Positions 23,104-33,010 of a stretch of DNA of 64,000 nt are shown one piece after another. Source of the stretch: Tipula vernalis (lineage: Eukaryota; Arthropoda; Insecta; Diptera; Tipulidae). The notes beneath the pieces are model-generated. The model worked only from the letters and a program-made list of their open reading frames with translations. It made no database searches and was not told the DNA's origin. Both the position numbers and the translations under genes were made by a program. Location of the stretch: the NCBI GenBank assembly GCA_958295665.1, contig OY282560.1:51398333-51462332 (forward strand), written 5' to 3'. The stretch's first letter is position 1. Each line of letters opens with the position of its first letter.

Positions 23104-23487
23104 ATTATGCTTTAAATTTTAAAAATTGTTTTATTTTTGCTCTCATTTTTTTTATATATTTTGTTTCCTTTCATTTTTCTTATATTGTTATTTTTGCTAT
23201 TTTTATTTTTCTCTTCATTTACTATTGTTTAATTTTAAAGTTGTTAATGCTATATTATTATTATTTTTTTTTTTAATCTTTAGTATTGAATTTTATTGTT
23301 CCTCTTCCTCATTATTTTATTTACATTTCCATATTGTTGGTAGTTCTAAACAGACATTGTATGTCTAAGAACTAACCTAATTTTTTTTCAATTATGTACA
23401 TTACATTTATATATTTATATTTTCTTATTTATATTTCATTTAATTATATTTTTTTATATATTGTTTATATTGCATATTGCATAGTTG

Positions 23488-23493
23488 AATAAA
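23488..23493 (+). promoter_or_regulatory. Poly(A) signal of the LINE
   Basis: AATAAA lies about 10 bases before the first A run and about 15 before the long poly(A) tract that ends the element at 23537. The position fits mRNA 3' end formation before reverse transcription. Confidence 0.7.
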
Positions 23494-23510
23494 GAATCTT
23501 TTAAAAAAAT

Positions 23511-23537
<27 letters not shown>

Positions 23538-23541
<4 letters not shown>

Positions 23542-24512
23542 GATTTCAGAAACTATAGTCGAATATCAATCTTTTGATTTTTGTTGAACAGATTTCATCA
23601 TCGAAATTTGATGCAACATGCCGGATATATATTGCTTGTTATTTATATAGCTGACCCTTAGGATCCACCAGGTGACATTTTACGTTCAAGACCTATACAA
23701 TACAGTTCCCAGAAACTGTAGTCGAATATCAATCTTTTGATTTTTGTTGAACAGATTTCATCATCGAAATTTGATGCAACATGCCGTATACATATTGCTT
23801 GTTATACATATCGCCAACCCCTAGGATCGACCATGTGACATTTTACATTCAAGGCCTATACAATTGAGATTTCAGGAGCTATAATCGAATATCAATCATT
23901 CGATTTTTGTTGAACAGATTTCGTCATTGAAATTTGATGCAACATGCCGTATATATATTGCTCGTTATTTATATCGCTGACCCCTAGGATCTATCATGTG
24001 ACTTTTTACGTTCATGGCCAATACAATACAGATCCCAGAAACTATAGTCGAATATCAATCTTTTGATTTTTGTTGAACAGATTTCGTCATCGAAATTTGA
24101 TGCAACATGTCGTATATATATTGCTTGTTATTTATATCCCTAGGATCCATCACGTGACATTTTACGTTCAAGGCCTATACAATACAGATCCCAGAAACTA
24201 TAGTCGAATATCAATCTTTTGATTTTTTTTGAACAGATTTCGTCATCGAAATTTGATGCAACATGCCGTATATACATATATTGCCTGTTATTTATATCGC
24301 TGACCCCTAGGATCGACCTTGTGACATTTTAAATTAAAGGCCTATAATTTAGAGATCCCAGAAACTATAGTCGACAATCAATCATTTGATTTTTGTTGAA
24401 TAAATCTATTCATTGAAATTTGATGCAACATGCCGTATATATAAATTGCCTGTTATTTATATCACTGACCCTTAGGATTGATTATGTGATCGACCTTGTG
24501 ACATTTAGCGTA
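23538..24512 (+). repeat. 163-bp satellite array, right part (6 monomers)
   Basis: The array resumes after the LINE poly(A), with ACAG anchors at about 23588, 23751, 23914, 24077 and 24233, and a degenerate unit near 24400. The first monomer is type C (GGATCCACC at 23661), the second type D (TTTTACATTCAAGG at about 23841) and the third type E-like (GGCCAATACAATACAG at 24016). The last units carry more changes and deletions, so the array decays at this edge. Together with the left part there are 17 monomers. Confidence 0.95.
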
Positions 24513-25839
24513 CGTGATGTACATAGCTAGTAGTCTAATATAGAATATTTGATACTTCTGATTTCAAGTTCAACTTTTTTGGGATTTATATGCAACATTT
24601 GATGCACAAAATATTGCCTGAATTAATGCAATTTGTACAAACACATGCTTTCATATTTTTTGTTATTTGACAAGGGAAGAATTTCACTACAGAATTGATT
24701 TCAATTAATCATTTTTATCAGTCAGTTTGTGACGGCACTTTACATTAAAAAAATCGTTTTCGACTCGAATTTCCGTTGTAAACCTACTTACAAATTAACT
24801 CCGACCCACTTATATGTATCGCCTATCTAAATTATTTTAAACGTTGAAGAAACAAAAGTAAAGGTCACAGGCGATAGTAAATAAGTTACTAAAACGGAAT
24901 CTAACACTGCCACCACAATATCAACTCAAACCCATTATATAACCTAATCCAATTATTTCAACAATTTATAGTTACAAATCAAGTAATTTAATTAATTCCA
25001 GCCAATATTTCACATTGTCTTAGCTTTTGTTTACTTTGTTATTTATTTATCAAGATTAATTGAAGAATATAGGCGAACAATAAATGTTGCTTTATCTAAA
25101 GTGGTTCGCTTTCATGCTTCCAATTAAAAGTGACAATATTCATAATATACAAGAATAGAAATATTCTCGATTGTCACACATCTGATATGCGATAGAGAAA
25201 AATTATTATCATCTATTCGCTGTGTATCTGTCTTAATATCAATTTTTCCAGCTCAATGGAATTTTCATTATAACATAATTCAATATTGCTAATTGACTAT
25301 TGTTGTCTCTAAATATAAAAAAAAAATTGAATTTATTGGTTGATTTTGATTGGTATACAATTCGCCGTCTTTATTAGATAAATTACAATGAGTACACTTG
25401 TACATGTCATACTCCATCTTATAGAGATCAATAATAATAAAAATCAAAGCGTTGTTGAGTTAGAAGCTCGCATAAACAAAACAAAAAAATTAATTAATTT
25501 GATAAAATTGATTGCTGGAGAAGATTTTGTACGTACGTATCAGTAGTTTCCTAGTTGGGAAGGTATGTAATTCAAGTATTTTCTTAAGCCCGGTACTAAT
25601 GGAGCGTTGTACGCAATTTACATTAATTAAAGCAGCAGTTTAGTTAAACCGGAAACCACATCATTTGAAAAAAATAATAATCATACTTTGTACTAAATTT
25701 CATTTTTGTTTTGTTTTTCTTTTGGTATTATGACTTTAACATCAATCGACCACCATCTGTTACCATATATTTATCCAGGTACTGAATTAAAATCGGTTGT
25801 TTTTTTCGTAGAATTAAAAACATGCCGGCGCTGACCCAC
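24513..25839. other. AT-rich spacer
   Basis: I see no coding domain. A pair of short inverted segments (ATCGCCT near 24820 and AGGCGAT near 24870) may form a small stem; nothing else stands out. Confidence 0.45.
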
Positions 25840-26070
25840 AATTTCGTCTACAGACAGATATTTTGCACATTAATGACTTAATTTCGATGTTCGACAAATA
25901 AGCAAGATTCCCGGAAGACGCCGGATGCTTTAAGTGTCATGCCTTTGGACACATAGCAAAGTTCTGTAAGGAAAGACATCAAGTCTGTGGACATTACAGC
26001 TTTGGCGGTCACGAACGATAGAAATGCTTGTTATTATCCGGAATCCAAAGAAAAATCGATGCAATGGATT
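25840..26070 (+). pseudogene. Zinc-knuckle (CCHC) fragment of a LINE ORF1
   Basis: From about 25918 the plus strand encodes GCFKCHAFGHIAKFCKERHQ, an intact CX2CX4HX4C knuckle. A decayed second knuckle follows (VCGHYSFGGHER, then a stop where a residue precedes KC). Tandem knuckles of this form are typical of ORF1 proteins of Jockey, I and R1-type LINEs, where they bind RNA. No reverse transcriptase follows; a Pao LTR end begins at 26203. Confidence 0.65.
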
Positions 26071-26202
26071 AAACGTGGTGAACCACCTCCAAATAAATTC
26101 AAAACTCAACCGTCTGCTGGTAAGGTTTTGGCAACAATTTTTTTGGGATGCTGAAGGGATATTGATGATTGATTATATGCCACCGAAAACTACAATCACA
26201 GG

Positions 26203-26245
26203 TGCAGGCGCGTGCACTCGTTTATTAGGCTGAATTATGTATTAG
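26203..26245 (-). repeat. Pao/BEL LTR end, copy 1
   Basis: This 43-bp segment matches 30255-30297 with a few mismatches, including an exact run containing CTCGTTTATTAGGCTGAATT. The two copies flank the Pao/BEL body and begin with TG, as LTR ends do. The similarity stops after GTATTAG, so the rest of one LTR has been lost or replaced. Confidence 0.7.
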
Positions 26246-26599
26246 CACAGAATATATATAAACATAACAATATCTTCTATCGCGTTTTAATCCTAAGTTT
26301 GTGAACAAATATTTAAAATATGATTTAGAAGAGATAGAAAAACAATTTTGTATGGAATCAATGAAACAAAACAAAAATACAAAAATGTTTGTACCCACCT
26401 CTTTGTTTTGATCAATAAAAATCAGTACAGTTTTAAAATGAAAGGGAAATCTTTACACTTTGTAATGTGTTTAAAAGAGATAGACGTTCATAAATAATTT
26501 TTGATTTTGATCTAGTTAGCTTTGCGAAATTTTAAAATCAAATCAAAAAATAAACAAAGGACCTCTTATTGTTTTCGATAACGGGATACCTTAGTAAGT

Positions 26600-27027
26600 T
26601 TTACTCGTTATTCGGTTTGATCTTTTTGATAATAGATTAGCTTTGTACCGAAGGACGTACGCCAAAACGTGTGTCATTGTTCGTACCTTTGAGTACTTAG
26701 CCATACCTAGCCAGTCCACCATAACGGATGACTCGTCAATTCATCCAAGGATATGCCACGACTCGCGCAATCCGCTGGATTTACTTGCGAAGGAATGTGA
26801 CGCCAGAGACTTCTTTTGAACATGCTTGTGATTTTGCCAACTCTATTGGCGACGAACGTTGCCCATCTCCTTGGTTCGCTGGACAGCCAGTCCAGAACTA
26901 TTTTGGAGTCAGTCCAAAGTGTAATCCGTGATATTTTGAGCTTGCTTTCATTGATGATCGTCTGTAAATGACTAGCAAGAAGTTCAGCACCCAGAAGTTC
27001 CAGCCGTGGTAAGCTCACAGATTTCAA
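26600..27027 (-). pseudogene. Pao/BEL RNase H domain
   Basis: The minus strand at 27027-26707 encodes SLPRLELLGAELLASHLQ, then ITLWTDSKIVLDWLSSEPRR, FVANRVGKI and NPADCASRGISLDEL, the usual Pao RNase H sequence up to WWTG. A LAYVLRYKANLL stretch near 26660 continues the linker towards integrase. After that the similarity ends. This domain would remove the RNA strand during cDNA synthesis. Confidence 0.85.
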
Positions 27028-27053
27028 CAGTGCAACCTTAGTTTTTGAACTTA

Positions 27054-28440
27054 TTATGCGACACTCGATTTGGTTGATTTTGTTAACACGCAGAAAAAAA
27101 AAAGAAAGCCATGCAGTTCAAGTTCCTCATCTCCATCAGCTGTGCTGCCCAACCATCTGTTCAGTTGAATGGAATCTGAATTTTCGATTTCTTGTCGCAA
27201 CTTGAGCCATTCATTGAGTATGTCATCTGGTAGATTGTCATCCCAATCTACATTACTACGCCACAAATTTTGTAAAATGATTTTTGATCGAATTAGCAGC
27301 GGAGAAAGCCAGCCAAACGGGTCGAACACTTGACTAGCTTCAGCAAGGATCGATCGTTTTGTGTGAATTTGTCTGACTGGAAGGTGTGTCGTGAAGCGAA
27401 ATTCATCTTGGATTGAATCCCACTGGAATCCGAGCACTTTGCTTGTGTCTTTATGCTCATCTAATGATTTTGCATTGTTTGGTTGTGATGGATCATGAAG
27501 TTCTGGGTGATTGCTTACAAATTTCCTTAAATGAAATTTACCTGTTTGCAGGATGGCGCAAATATCCCTTTTGAGCGTAGTCAGCTCTTCGACGGGATTG
27601 GCACCTTTAAGAACGTCATCCGCGTAAACATCTTCTTGTATGGCTTTCGCAGCCTGTGGATAAGCTTGCGAAAAGTTTGAAGCCAACTCGTTCAACGTGT
27701 TTGTAGCGACGAAAGGGGCAGATGAGGTGCTGTAGGTAACCGTAGTAAGTTGATACGCTCCCAGATTGTTCTCATCGTCCCGCCACAGAATCAATTGGTA
27801 TTGCTGATCCATCTCGTTAACAGCTACCTGACGGACATCTTCTCAATGTCTGCTGAGAACACGTACTTATACAGGCGAAAACGAAGAAGAATGTCCCACA
27901 GTGTAGATTGGACGGTTGGTCGTGTCAGCAGCAAATTGTTGAGCGGCGGATTCTGACCAACTTTTGAAGACGCATTGAACACCACCCTTAGTTTGGTGGT
28001 GGTATTTTGTTCCTTTAAGACCCCGTGATGTGGCATAAAATATGCGTTGGGATCAACAGGACCATCAACCTTTTTCATATGGCCAAGCTGGCAATATTCA
28101 GCTAGAAACTCATTGTATAGACGATGAAGTTCTGGATCGCGTCTGAATCGTCTATATAGCGCGTTCAGCTGAGAAATGGCTATCTGGTAGTTGCTTGGGA
28201 GACTGGCTGGATCGGATTTGAATGGTAATCGCGTAATGAAACGTCCATCGGCGAAACGCGTTGTGTTTTCCTTGTAGTGCTTGATACAAGCTGCTTCTTC
28301 TGTGCTTAATACATTTTGCCTGTGGTCCCCAACATCCTCTACCTCCCAGAAACGCCGCAACGTGTTGTCTATATCGAGGAGGGTGCAGTGTGTTTGAATT
28401 TCTTGGGGTTTGGTGATTGCACTTCCTCCTACTATTCACC
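27054..28440 (-). pseudogene. Pao/BEL reverse transcriptase
   Basis: Two long frames cover the domain. The 28360-27824 frame carries RFITRLPFKSDP, LAEYCQLGHMKKV, ATMPHHGV-like residues (YFMPHHGVLK) and LRVVFNASSKVGQNPPLNNL. The 27812-27054 frame has the catalytic DVYADDVLKGA, then GFQWDSIQDEFRF and LAEASQVFDPFGWLSPLLI. The frame changes near 27820 at the palm motif following FSADIEKM. The polymerase would have copied the element RNA. Confidence 0.85.
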
Positions 28441-28880
28441 CAAACTTAGTATTTTGTGCAACCAGTTTGCTGTTGGGTGATTTGAGTCGACCTCCTTCCA
28501 AGATTTCAAAAAATATCTAAGCCCCCAACAATATCTCGAGGCTTCTGGTCTGATAGCATCTCGGATCTGCGAGCTGCACGGTAGATAGTCACTTTAAACC
28601 ATCACGGTTCATCATCTCAGGCTGCTTAGGTTTTATGCGGATTGTGACGATCTCGACAGGTACCAGCTGCTGTATTACCAATGCCGGAAATATTTATTCG
28701 ATTCCATGATTGTCGACTACCCTAACCATAGCTGTTGGTAGAATTGCTATGACTTTTGAAGCAGCGTGTAGAGCTTGTATCTTCGGCTTAGTCAAAACTG
28801 ATGTGACGGTTTCAGGTTTTGAGTCAGCGGCGGTGAGGTGTTCATCAGTATGTAGTGACTTATGATGTCTCCGGTGACAA
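28440..28880 (-). pseudogene. Pao/BEL aspartic protease fragment
   Basis: In pieces, the minus strand gives ALHAASKVIAILPTAMVRVV, ADPRCYQTRSLEILLGA and FFEILEGGRLKSPNSKLVAQ, matching the Pao protease from the start of its flap to its C-terminus (ADPxFxxPxxIDLLLGADxF). The active-site Asp region is not clear. Several stops break it. Confidence 0.65.
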
Positions 28881-28909
28881 ATAGCACATCTTGACTTTGA
28901 GTTGCAAAA

Positions 28910-30045
28910 CTAACCGCGGTGCCCAGCGTTAAGACAGTTAAAGCAACGGTTGCGTGAGAGAATGTGTTCTTGGCGTTCTTTAACTTCCAGAGAGTTGTAT
29001 TTTGAACAATCGATTAAACGGTGAGCTTCCTTCATACAAAGTGGACAAGAGCTGGATTTTGAAACAACAGGTTTCGCAGCTGTGGTGAGCGCCGTGGACT
29101 TGAATGTAGAATGTGTGGTTTTCTTCGTAACAGTAGGAGCTGCGGATATGTTTGGTACGCGAACTGCATCAAGAGCTTCTGCGCGTTCATCCAAAAACTT
29201 CAGAGAATCACCAAATTCAAGTTTGTCTTTGCTGACTGTTGCTTGCGCCCACAACGACTTTGTTTCATCATCCATCTTTTCCGTTAACAGGTAGATTAAC
29301 CACCAATCTCAAACATCGGCGTTGTCACCCAATGCATTTAGACCCCGCAGAACTTCTTCTGCCGTATCATGCGCTAATCTTATATTTGATGCCGTTGCTC
29401 TGGATAATTTCGGTATGGTTAGGAACTTTCGAATGAATGCGTAAATCCTCGGCTTCCTGCGATCATATCGATGATTTAAACGCTGCATGGCTGTTGCATA
29501 GTTTGCATCAGTGATTGTGAGATGACGTGTTCTAGCGCAGCGGCTTCACCAGACAAATATCGCTTCAGCAATTGAAATTTTTGTGACTGTGAATAGGTTT
29601 CAATGTTATGAACAGCAGCGTTAAACAGGTCAATAAAGCTTTGGAACTCGGTTGGCTCGCCTGAGAATAGTGGAATATCGACTTTAGCATATTTGACGAT
29701 ATTGATTGGTTGTTGCATGGTGCAATCCAGTGTGTCATCATTGTGAAATGTGGTTGATTCTTGACGTGGCAATGCTTGACGTTTGCGTAACTCGGCACAT
29801 AATTTTGATATTACTAGTAGATAGTCGTCTTCGAATTCACCAATTTGGGGTTCCTCAGATTCGGTTTGGAGTATGGTTGATTCTAGCTTGAGAAACCTTT
29901 CAAGCAACTCCTTTGCATATGACATTTTAGTTTTAATTTCATCCACCGACACATTAGAACCATCTGTTAGCTCATTAGCAAATTTCACAATTTTTGTTAA
30001 ACCACCCTTACAGGCAGAGCGTTGTCTCTTTAAACTTTCAGTCAT
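28910..30045 (-). pseudogene. Pao/BEL gag
   Basis: The first in-frame ATG is at 30045 (MTESLKRQRSACKGGLTKIV). A capsid-like segment KVDIPLFSGEPTEFQSFIDL and QKFQLLKRYLSGEAAALEHV follows, characteristic of Pao/BEL gag. After a break near 29476 the frame 29275-28910 contains MDDETKSLWAQA and a zinc-binding end (CPLCMKEAHRLIDC and RCFNCLNAGHRG). Gag packages the element RNA. Frame changes near 29280-29476 disrupt it. Confidence 0.8.
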
Positions 30046-30254
30046 ATTATAATTCACTGCACTCTTAACTTGAATCAACAGCTCAACTGCAATGCTGTAT
30101 AACTGAATCTGCGACTATTGTTCCGAATAGCGGTACAATACAAAGTAGCGGTATTGTAATGTACCAATATCGTTGATCGCGTGTTCCAGAATAGAAATTT
30201 CTCGAAGGTGTTGGATTTTCCTATTGTGGCCCCTATCCGGCTCGAAGGACCAAA

Positions 30255-30297
30255 TGTAGTCGTGTGCACTCGTTTATTAGGCTGAATTATGTATTAG
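30255..30297 (-). repeat. Pao/BEL LTR end, copy 2
   Basis: This copy lies directly outside the ATTTGGTCCTTCGAGCCGG primer-site region and therefore marks the end of the 5' LTR. It matches 26203-26245. Upstream on the minus strand, to about 30600, an AATAAA near 30385 would fit the LTR polyadenylation signal. Confidence 0.7.
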
Positions 30298-30909
30298 GCA
30301 CCACAAGGTATGTACTCGGGACAAATCCAACTTGGTTTTCTCAATTTAAAAACACGCAAAACAATTTTCTTATAAATACACTTTATTTTCTTTTATGTTG
30401 TCACTTCGACTCACTGATTGCAATTAAAAAATAAAAATTGAAAATATTGACATCACTCAATAGAAATATTGTCGTGAAACTTCATGGTTGTGTGTATAGA
30501 TGGCGCGAATAATACTTTATAACAATTTGTCGACCTTAATTCGGCCAGTTTTATGGTTCGAACAGTTTGTGTAGTTCATAATTGTTTTGAATATTTGACA
30601 GCACTAACGTAAACAAGAAAAATTGGGTTGTTCTTGCGAATGAACAACAAACAAATAAAAACATTAAATTTGTAAGTAAAATTAAATCTATAATAATATA
30701 TTTAACCATTTTTGATCATTTTCCTTCCTTTTTAGTGTACGTAGGATTGGTGGCATCAGATAAGTATTTGTACTTTTTTTAAGATCTGTTTCTTTGTGTT
30801 GATCTAGTTTTCTTCTCTTTCAGGTGGACTGATGAATGCCAGATTTTCGGTCTCTATTTTAGGGAGAGACTGGTCTTAAAGGTCTGTTACACAACTGGAT
30901 TGGGTCAAC

Positions 30910-31168
30910 GCGATATGATCCAATTAGTTTGAACAACAGGCATCTATTACGCAAGGGTTTTGCGAGAATTGAAAAAAATCGATCCGGGAAAAACGGCCAA
31001 AGAAAGTTAGAAAAAAAACTTTACTTCTTCACGACATTGTACCAGTGCACAAGGCTAATGTTGCTCAAGCTGCATTAAAGGTCTGCGGTTTCGTAGAAAT
31101 TCCGCATCCACCATACAGTCCAGACTTGGCACCCAGTGACTACTTTCTGTTTCCCAATTTGAAAAAAA
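30910..31168 (+). pseudogene. Mariner transposase, catalytic C-terminal half, part 1
   Basis: The frame gives KSIREKRPKKVRKKTLLLHD, then VPVHKANVAQAALKVCGF and HPPYSPDLAPSDYFLFPNLK. These are the second and third catalytic Asp regions of mariner transposases; HDNAP has become HDIVP, but both Asp residues are retained. It is truncated at the insertion of the nested repeats. Confidence 0.85.
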
Positions 31169-31169
31169 A

Positions 31170-31440
31170 AAAAATTGAGGTGTGGCCAACACACGACTTT
31201 CTTTTACGAACAGAGAATTTTGAGAAATTTTATTTTTTTTTATAACTTTTTTTTTAAATTTTTTTTTTTTTTTAATTTTTTATTTTTACTTGTTTTTAAT
31301 TTTTGGAAACATTTTGTTTTAAGTAGTTTTTTGTAAACCATATACTTTTTAAGATATTTGCAAAATAAATTTTCTGGACCAAGGGAGTGGCCACTTCCGG
31401 TTAGCCGATTTGGAGTAAAATTCACTGGGACCTCCCAATT
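31170..31440 (-). repeat. Minisatellite-bearing element, truncated copy X
   Basis: This begins with the A-end AAATTGAGGTGTGGCCAACA and the ACTTTCTTTTAC motif. It then contains the AT-rich part and the unique arm up to GGGACCTCCCAATT, where the similarity stops. The part with the 8-bp array is missing. Confidence 0.75.
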
Positions 31441-31685
31441 TGCAAAATTATATTTTGGAAATCGCACTCAACTCCCAAGTGCCAATAACGGCCATTGAAA
31501 ACAATGATGACAAAGGTTCCGCTAGCACATAGAATAGGTTGCTCAATTACCTAGTTAGAAAACCCTAATCCATACGGATCGTTCGTTTATTAAAAGTTCT
31601 GCAAAATTATTTTTTGGAAATCGCACTCAACAATGATGACAAAGGTTTCGCTAGCACATGGAATAGGTCCCTTAATTACCTAGTT
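31441..31685 (+). repeat. Short imperfect direct duplication between nested elements
   Basis: GCAAAATTATATTTTGGAAA and the following CGCACTCAAC (31442) recur at about 31601. GATGACAAAGGTTCCGCTAG (about 31506) recurs at about 31635, each time followed by an ACATxGAATAGGT and AATTACCTAGTTA end. The second copy is shorter. Origin unknown; it separates copy X from copy Y of the nested element. Confidence 0.65.
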
Positions 31686-32821
31686 AAAATTGAGGTGTGG
31701 TCAACACACGACTTTCTTTTACGAACAGAAAATTTTGAGAAATTTTATTTTTTTCTTAATTTTTTTTATTAATTTTTTATTTTTTATTACTTCCTTTTAC
31801 TCTAGTAAAATAAAGTATAGTAATGATGAAAATTTTGGACCTTAAGATGTTTAGAGATTTAGTTGTTTTGAGGTCCCCTGAGTCCGAAAAAGTGGGTTTC
31901 GAAATGGTGTCTGTCTGTCTGTCTGTCAGTCTGTCAGTCTGTCAGTCTGTCAGTCTGTCAGTCTGTCAGTCTGTCAGTCTGTCAGTCTGTCAGTCTGTCA
32001 GTCTGTCAGTCTGTCAGTCTGTCAGTCTGTCAGTCTGTCAGTCTGTCAGTCTGTCAGTCTGTCAGTCTGTTAGTCTGTCAGTCTGTCAGTCTGTCTGTGT
32101 CCTCTCTATAGCCCAGATGGTTTAATCAATCGAACTGAAACTTCAGATTTAAGCTTTTTTAATAAATTGGGAGGTCCCAGTGAATTTTACTCCAAATCGG
32201 TTAACCGGAAGTGGCCACTCCCTTGGTCCAGAAAATTTATTTTGCAAATATCTTAAAAAGTATATGGTTTACAAAAAACTACTTAAAACAAAATGTTTCC
32301 AAAAATTAAAAACAAGTAAAAATAAAAAATTAAAAAAAAAAAAAAATTTAAAAAAAAAGTTATAAAAAAAAATAAAATTTCTCAAAATTCTCTGTTCGTA
32401 AAAGAAAGTCGTGTGTTGGCCACACCTTCATTTTTTTATTTGTTTTTAATTTTTGGAAACAATTTGGATTAAGTAGTTTTTTGTTAACCTTATACTTTTT
32501 TAGGTATTTGCAAAACAAATTTTCTGGACCAAGGCAGTGGCCACTTCCGGTTAGCCGATTTGGAGTAAAATTCACTGGGACCTCCCAATTATCAAAAAAG
32601 CTTAAATCTGAAGTTTCAGTTCGATTGATTAAACCATATGGGCTGTAGAGAGGACACAGACAGACTGACAGACTGACAGACTGACAGACTGACAGACAGA
32701 CACCATTTCGAAACCCAGTTTTTCAGACTCAGGGGACCTCAAAACAAATAAATCTCTAAAAATCTCAAGGTCCAAAATTTTCATGATTACTATACTTTAT
32801 TTTACTAAAGTAAAAGAAAGT
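31686..32821 (-). repeat. Minisatellite-bearing element, copy Y/W, interrupted by copy Z
   Basis: The A-end lies at 31686 and the B-end (GTAAAAGAAAGT) at 32810-32821. The unique arm is at 32437-32600 and a short 8-bp array at about 32656-32700 (5-6 units). A complete copy in the opposite orientation sits in the AT-rich part at 31789-32435. The simplest reading is one full element with a second one nested inside. Confidence 0.65.
31789..32435 (+). repeat. Minisatellite-bearing element, copy Z, full length
   Basis: Copy Z starts with ACTTCCTTTTACTC (the B-end) and runs through GGTCCCCTGAGTCCGAAAAA. About 22 units of TCTGTCAG follow (about 31910-32095), then the unique arm with GGGAGGTCCCAGTGAATTTT. 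It ends with GTAAAAGAAAGTCGTGTG and a TTGGCCACACC end at about 32430. It has no coding capacity. Confidence 0.8.
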
Positions 32822-32826
32822 AATAA

Positions 32827-32980
32827 GGGGCCGGAAATTTTCCAGTGATTCTGAAGTACAGTCTGTTGTAAATGAATATTTTATGGAGCAAAAGAAAACT
32901 TTTTTTTAGAGGGCTTAGGCAAGGTAATTGATCGATGTAACAAATGTATAAACCTTAAAGGAGATTACGTCGAAAAATAA
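32827..32980 (+). pseudogene. Mariner transposase, part 2 (C-terminus)
   Basis: The frame reads GRKFSSDSEVQSVVNEYF and then, with one stop and one frame change, GKVIDRCNKCINLKGDYVEK and a stop. This continues the left piece at 31168 as in intact mariners. The frame disruption lies at an 8-T run near 32907. Confidence 0.8.
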
Positions 32981-33010
32981 AAATATTTCTGTCTCACTCA
33001 CTCTATTTTT

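Larger units (their letters stand above)
19115..23537 (+). mobile_element. Full-length CR1-like LINE inserted in the satellite
   Basis: The element has a short 5' leader containing an (AAT)n run near 19175. Two open reading frames follow, then an AT-rich 3' UTR, an AATAAA at 23488 and a poly(A) tail of about 35 bases ending at 23537. Satellite sequence flanks both sides: GGCCTATACA before and TTGAGATTTCAG after, which are contiguous in uninterrupted monomers. No target duplication longer than a base or two is visible. PHD-finger ORF1 proteins are known from CR1-like LINEs; the poly(A) tail is less usual for CR1, so clade placement (CR1, L2 or Daphne group) needs a tree. Both ORFs are uninterrupted, suggesting recent insertion. 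Confidence 0.9.
26203..30600 (-). mobile_element. Pao/BEL LTR retrotransposon lacking integrase
   Basis: Minus-strand order is LTR end (30297-30255), gag (30045-28910), protease (28880-28440), reverse transcriptase (28440-27054) and RNase H (27027-26600), then the matching LTR end (26245-26203). Just inside the 5' LTR, ATTTGGTCCTTCGAGCCGG matches the primer-site region of Pao/BEL elements. The integrase (normally about 600 codons after RNase H) is absent. The upper limit of the 5' LTR, near 30600, is a guess. Stops and frame changes occur throughout. Confidence 0.8.
30830..32985 (+). mobile_element. Mariner-type DNA transposon, split by nested repeats
   Basis: Mariner transposase sequence is present on both sides of a 1.66-kb block of inserted repeats. 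The left part ends within PSDYFLFPNLKK at about 31168. The right part resumes at about 32827 with GRKFSSDSEVQSVVNEYF and ends with CINLKGDYVEK and a stop at 32980, the usual mariner C-terminus. Terminal inverted repeats were not identified. The N-terminal half of the transposase is missing or too decayed to read. Confidence 0.8.

Noticed and set aside
23126..23368. Hydrophobic 80-codon frame after the LINE ORF2
   Set aside because: It is the T-rich 3' UTR of the LINE read in frame; low complexity and no motif.
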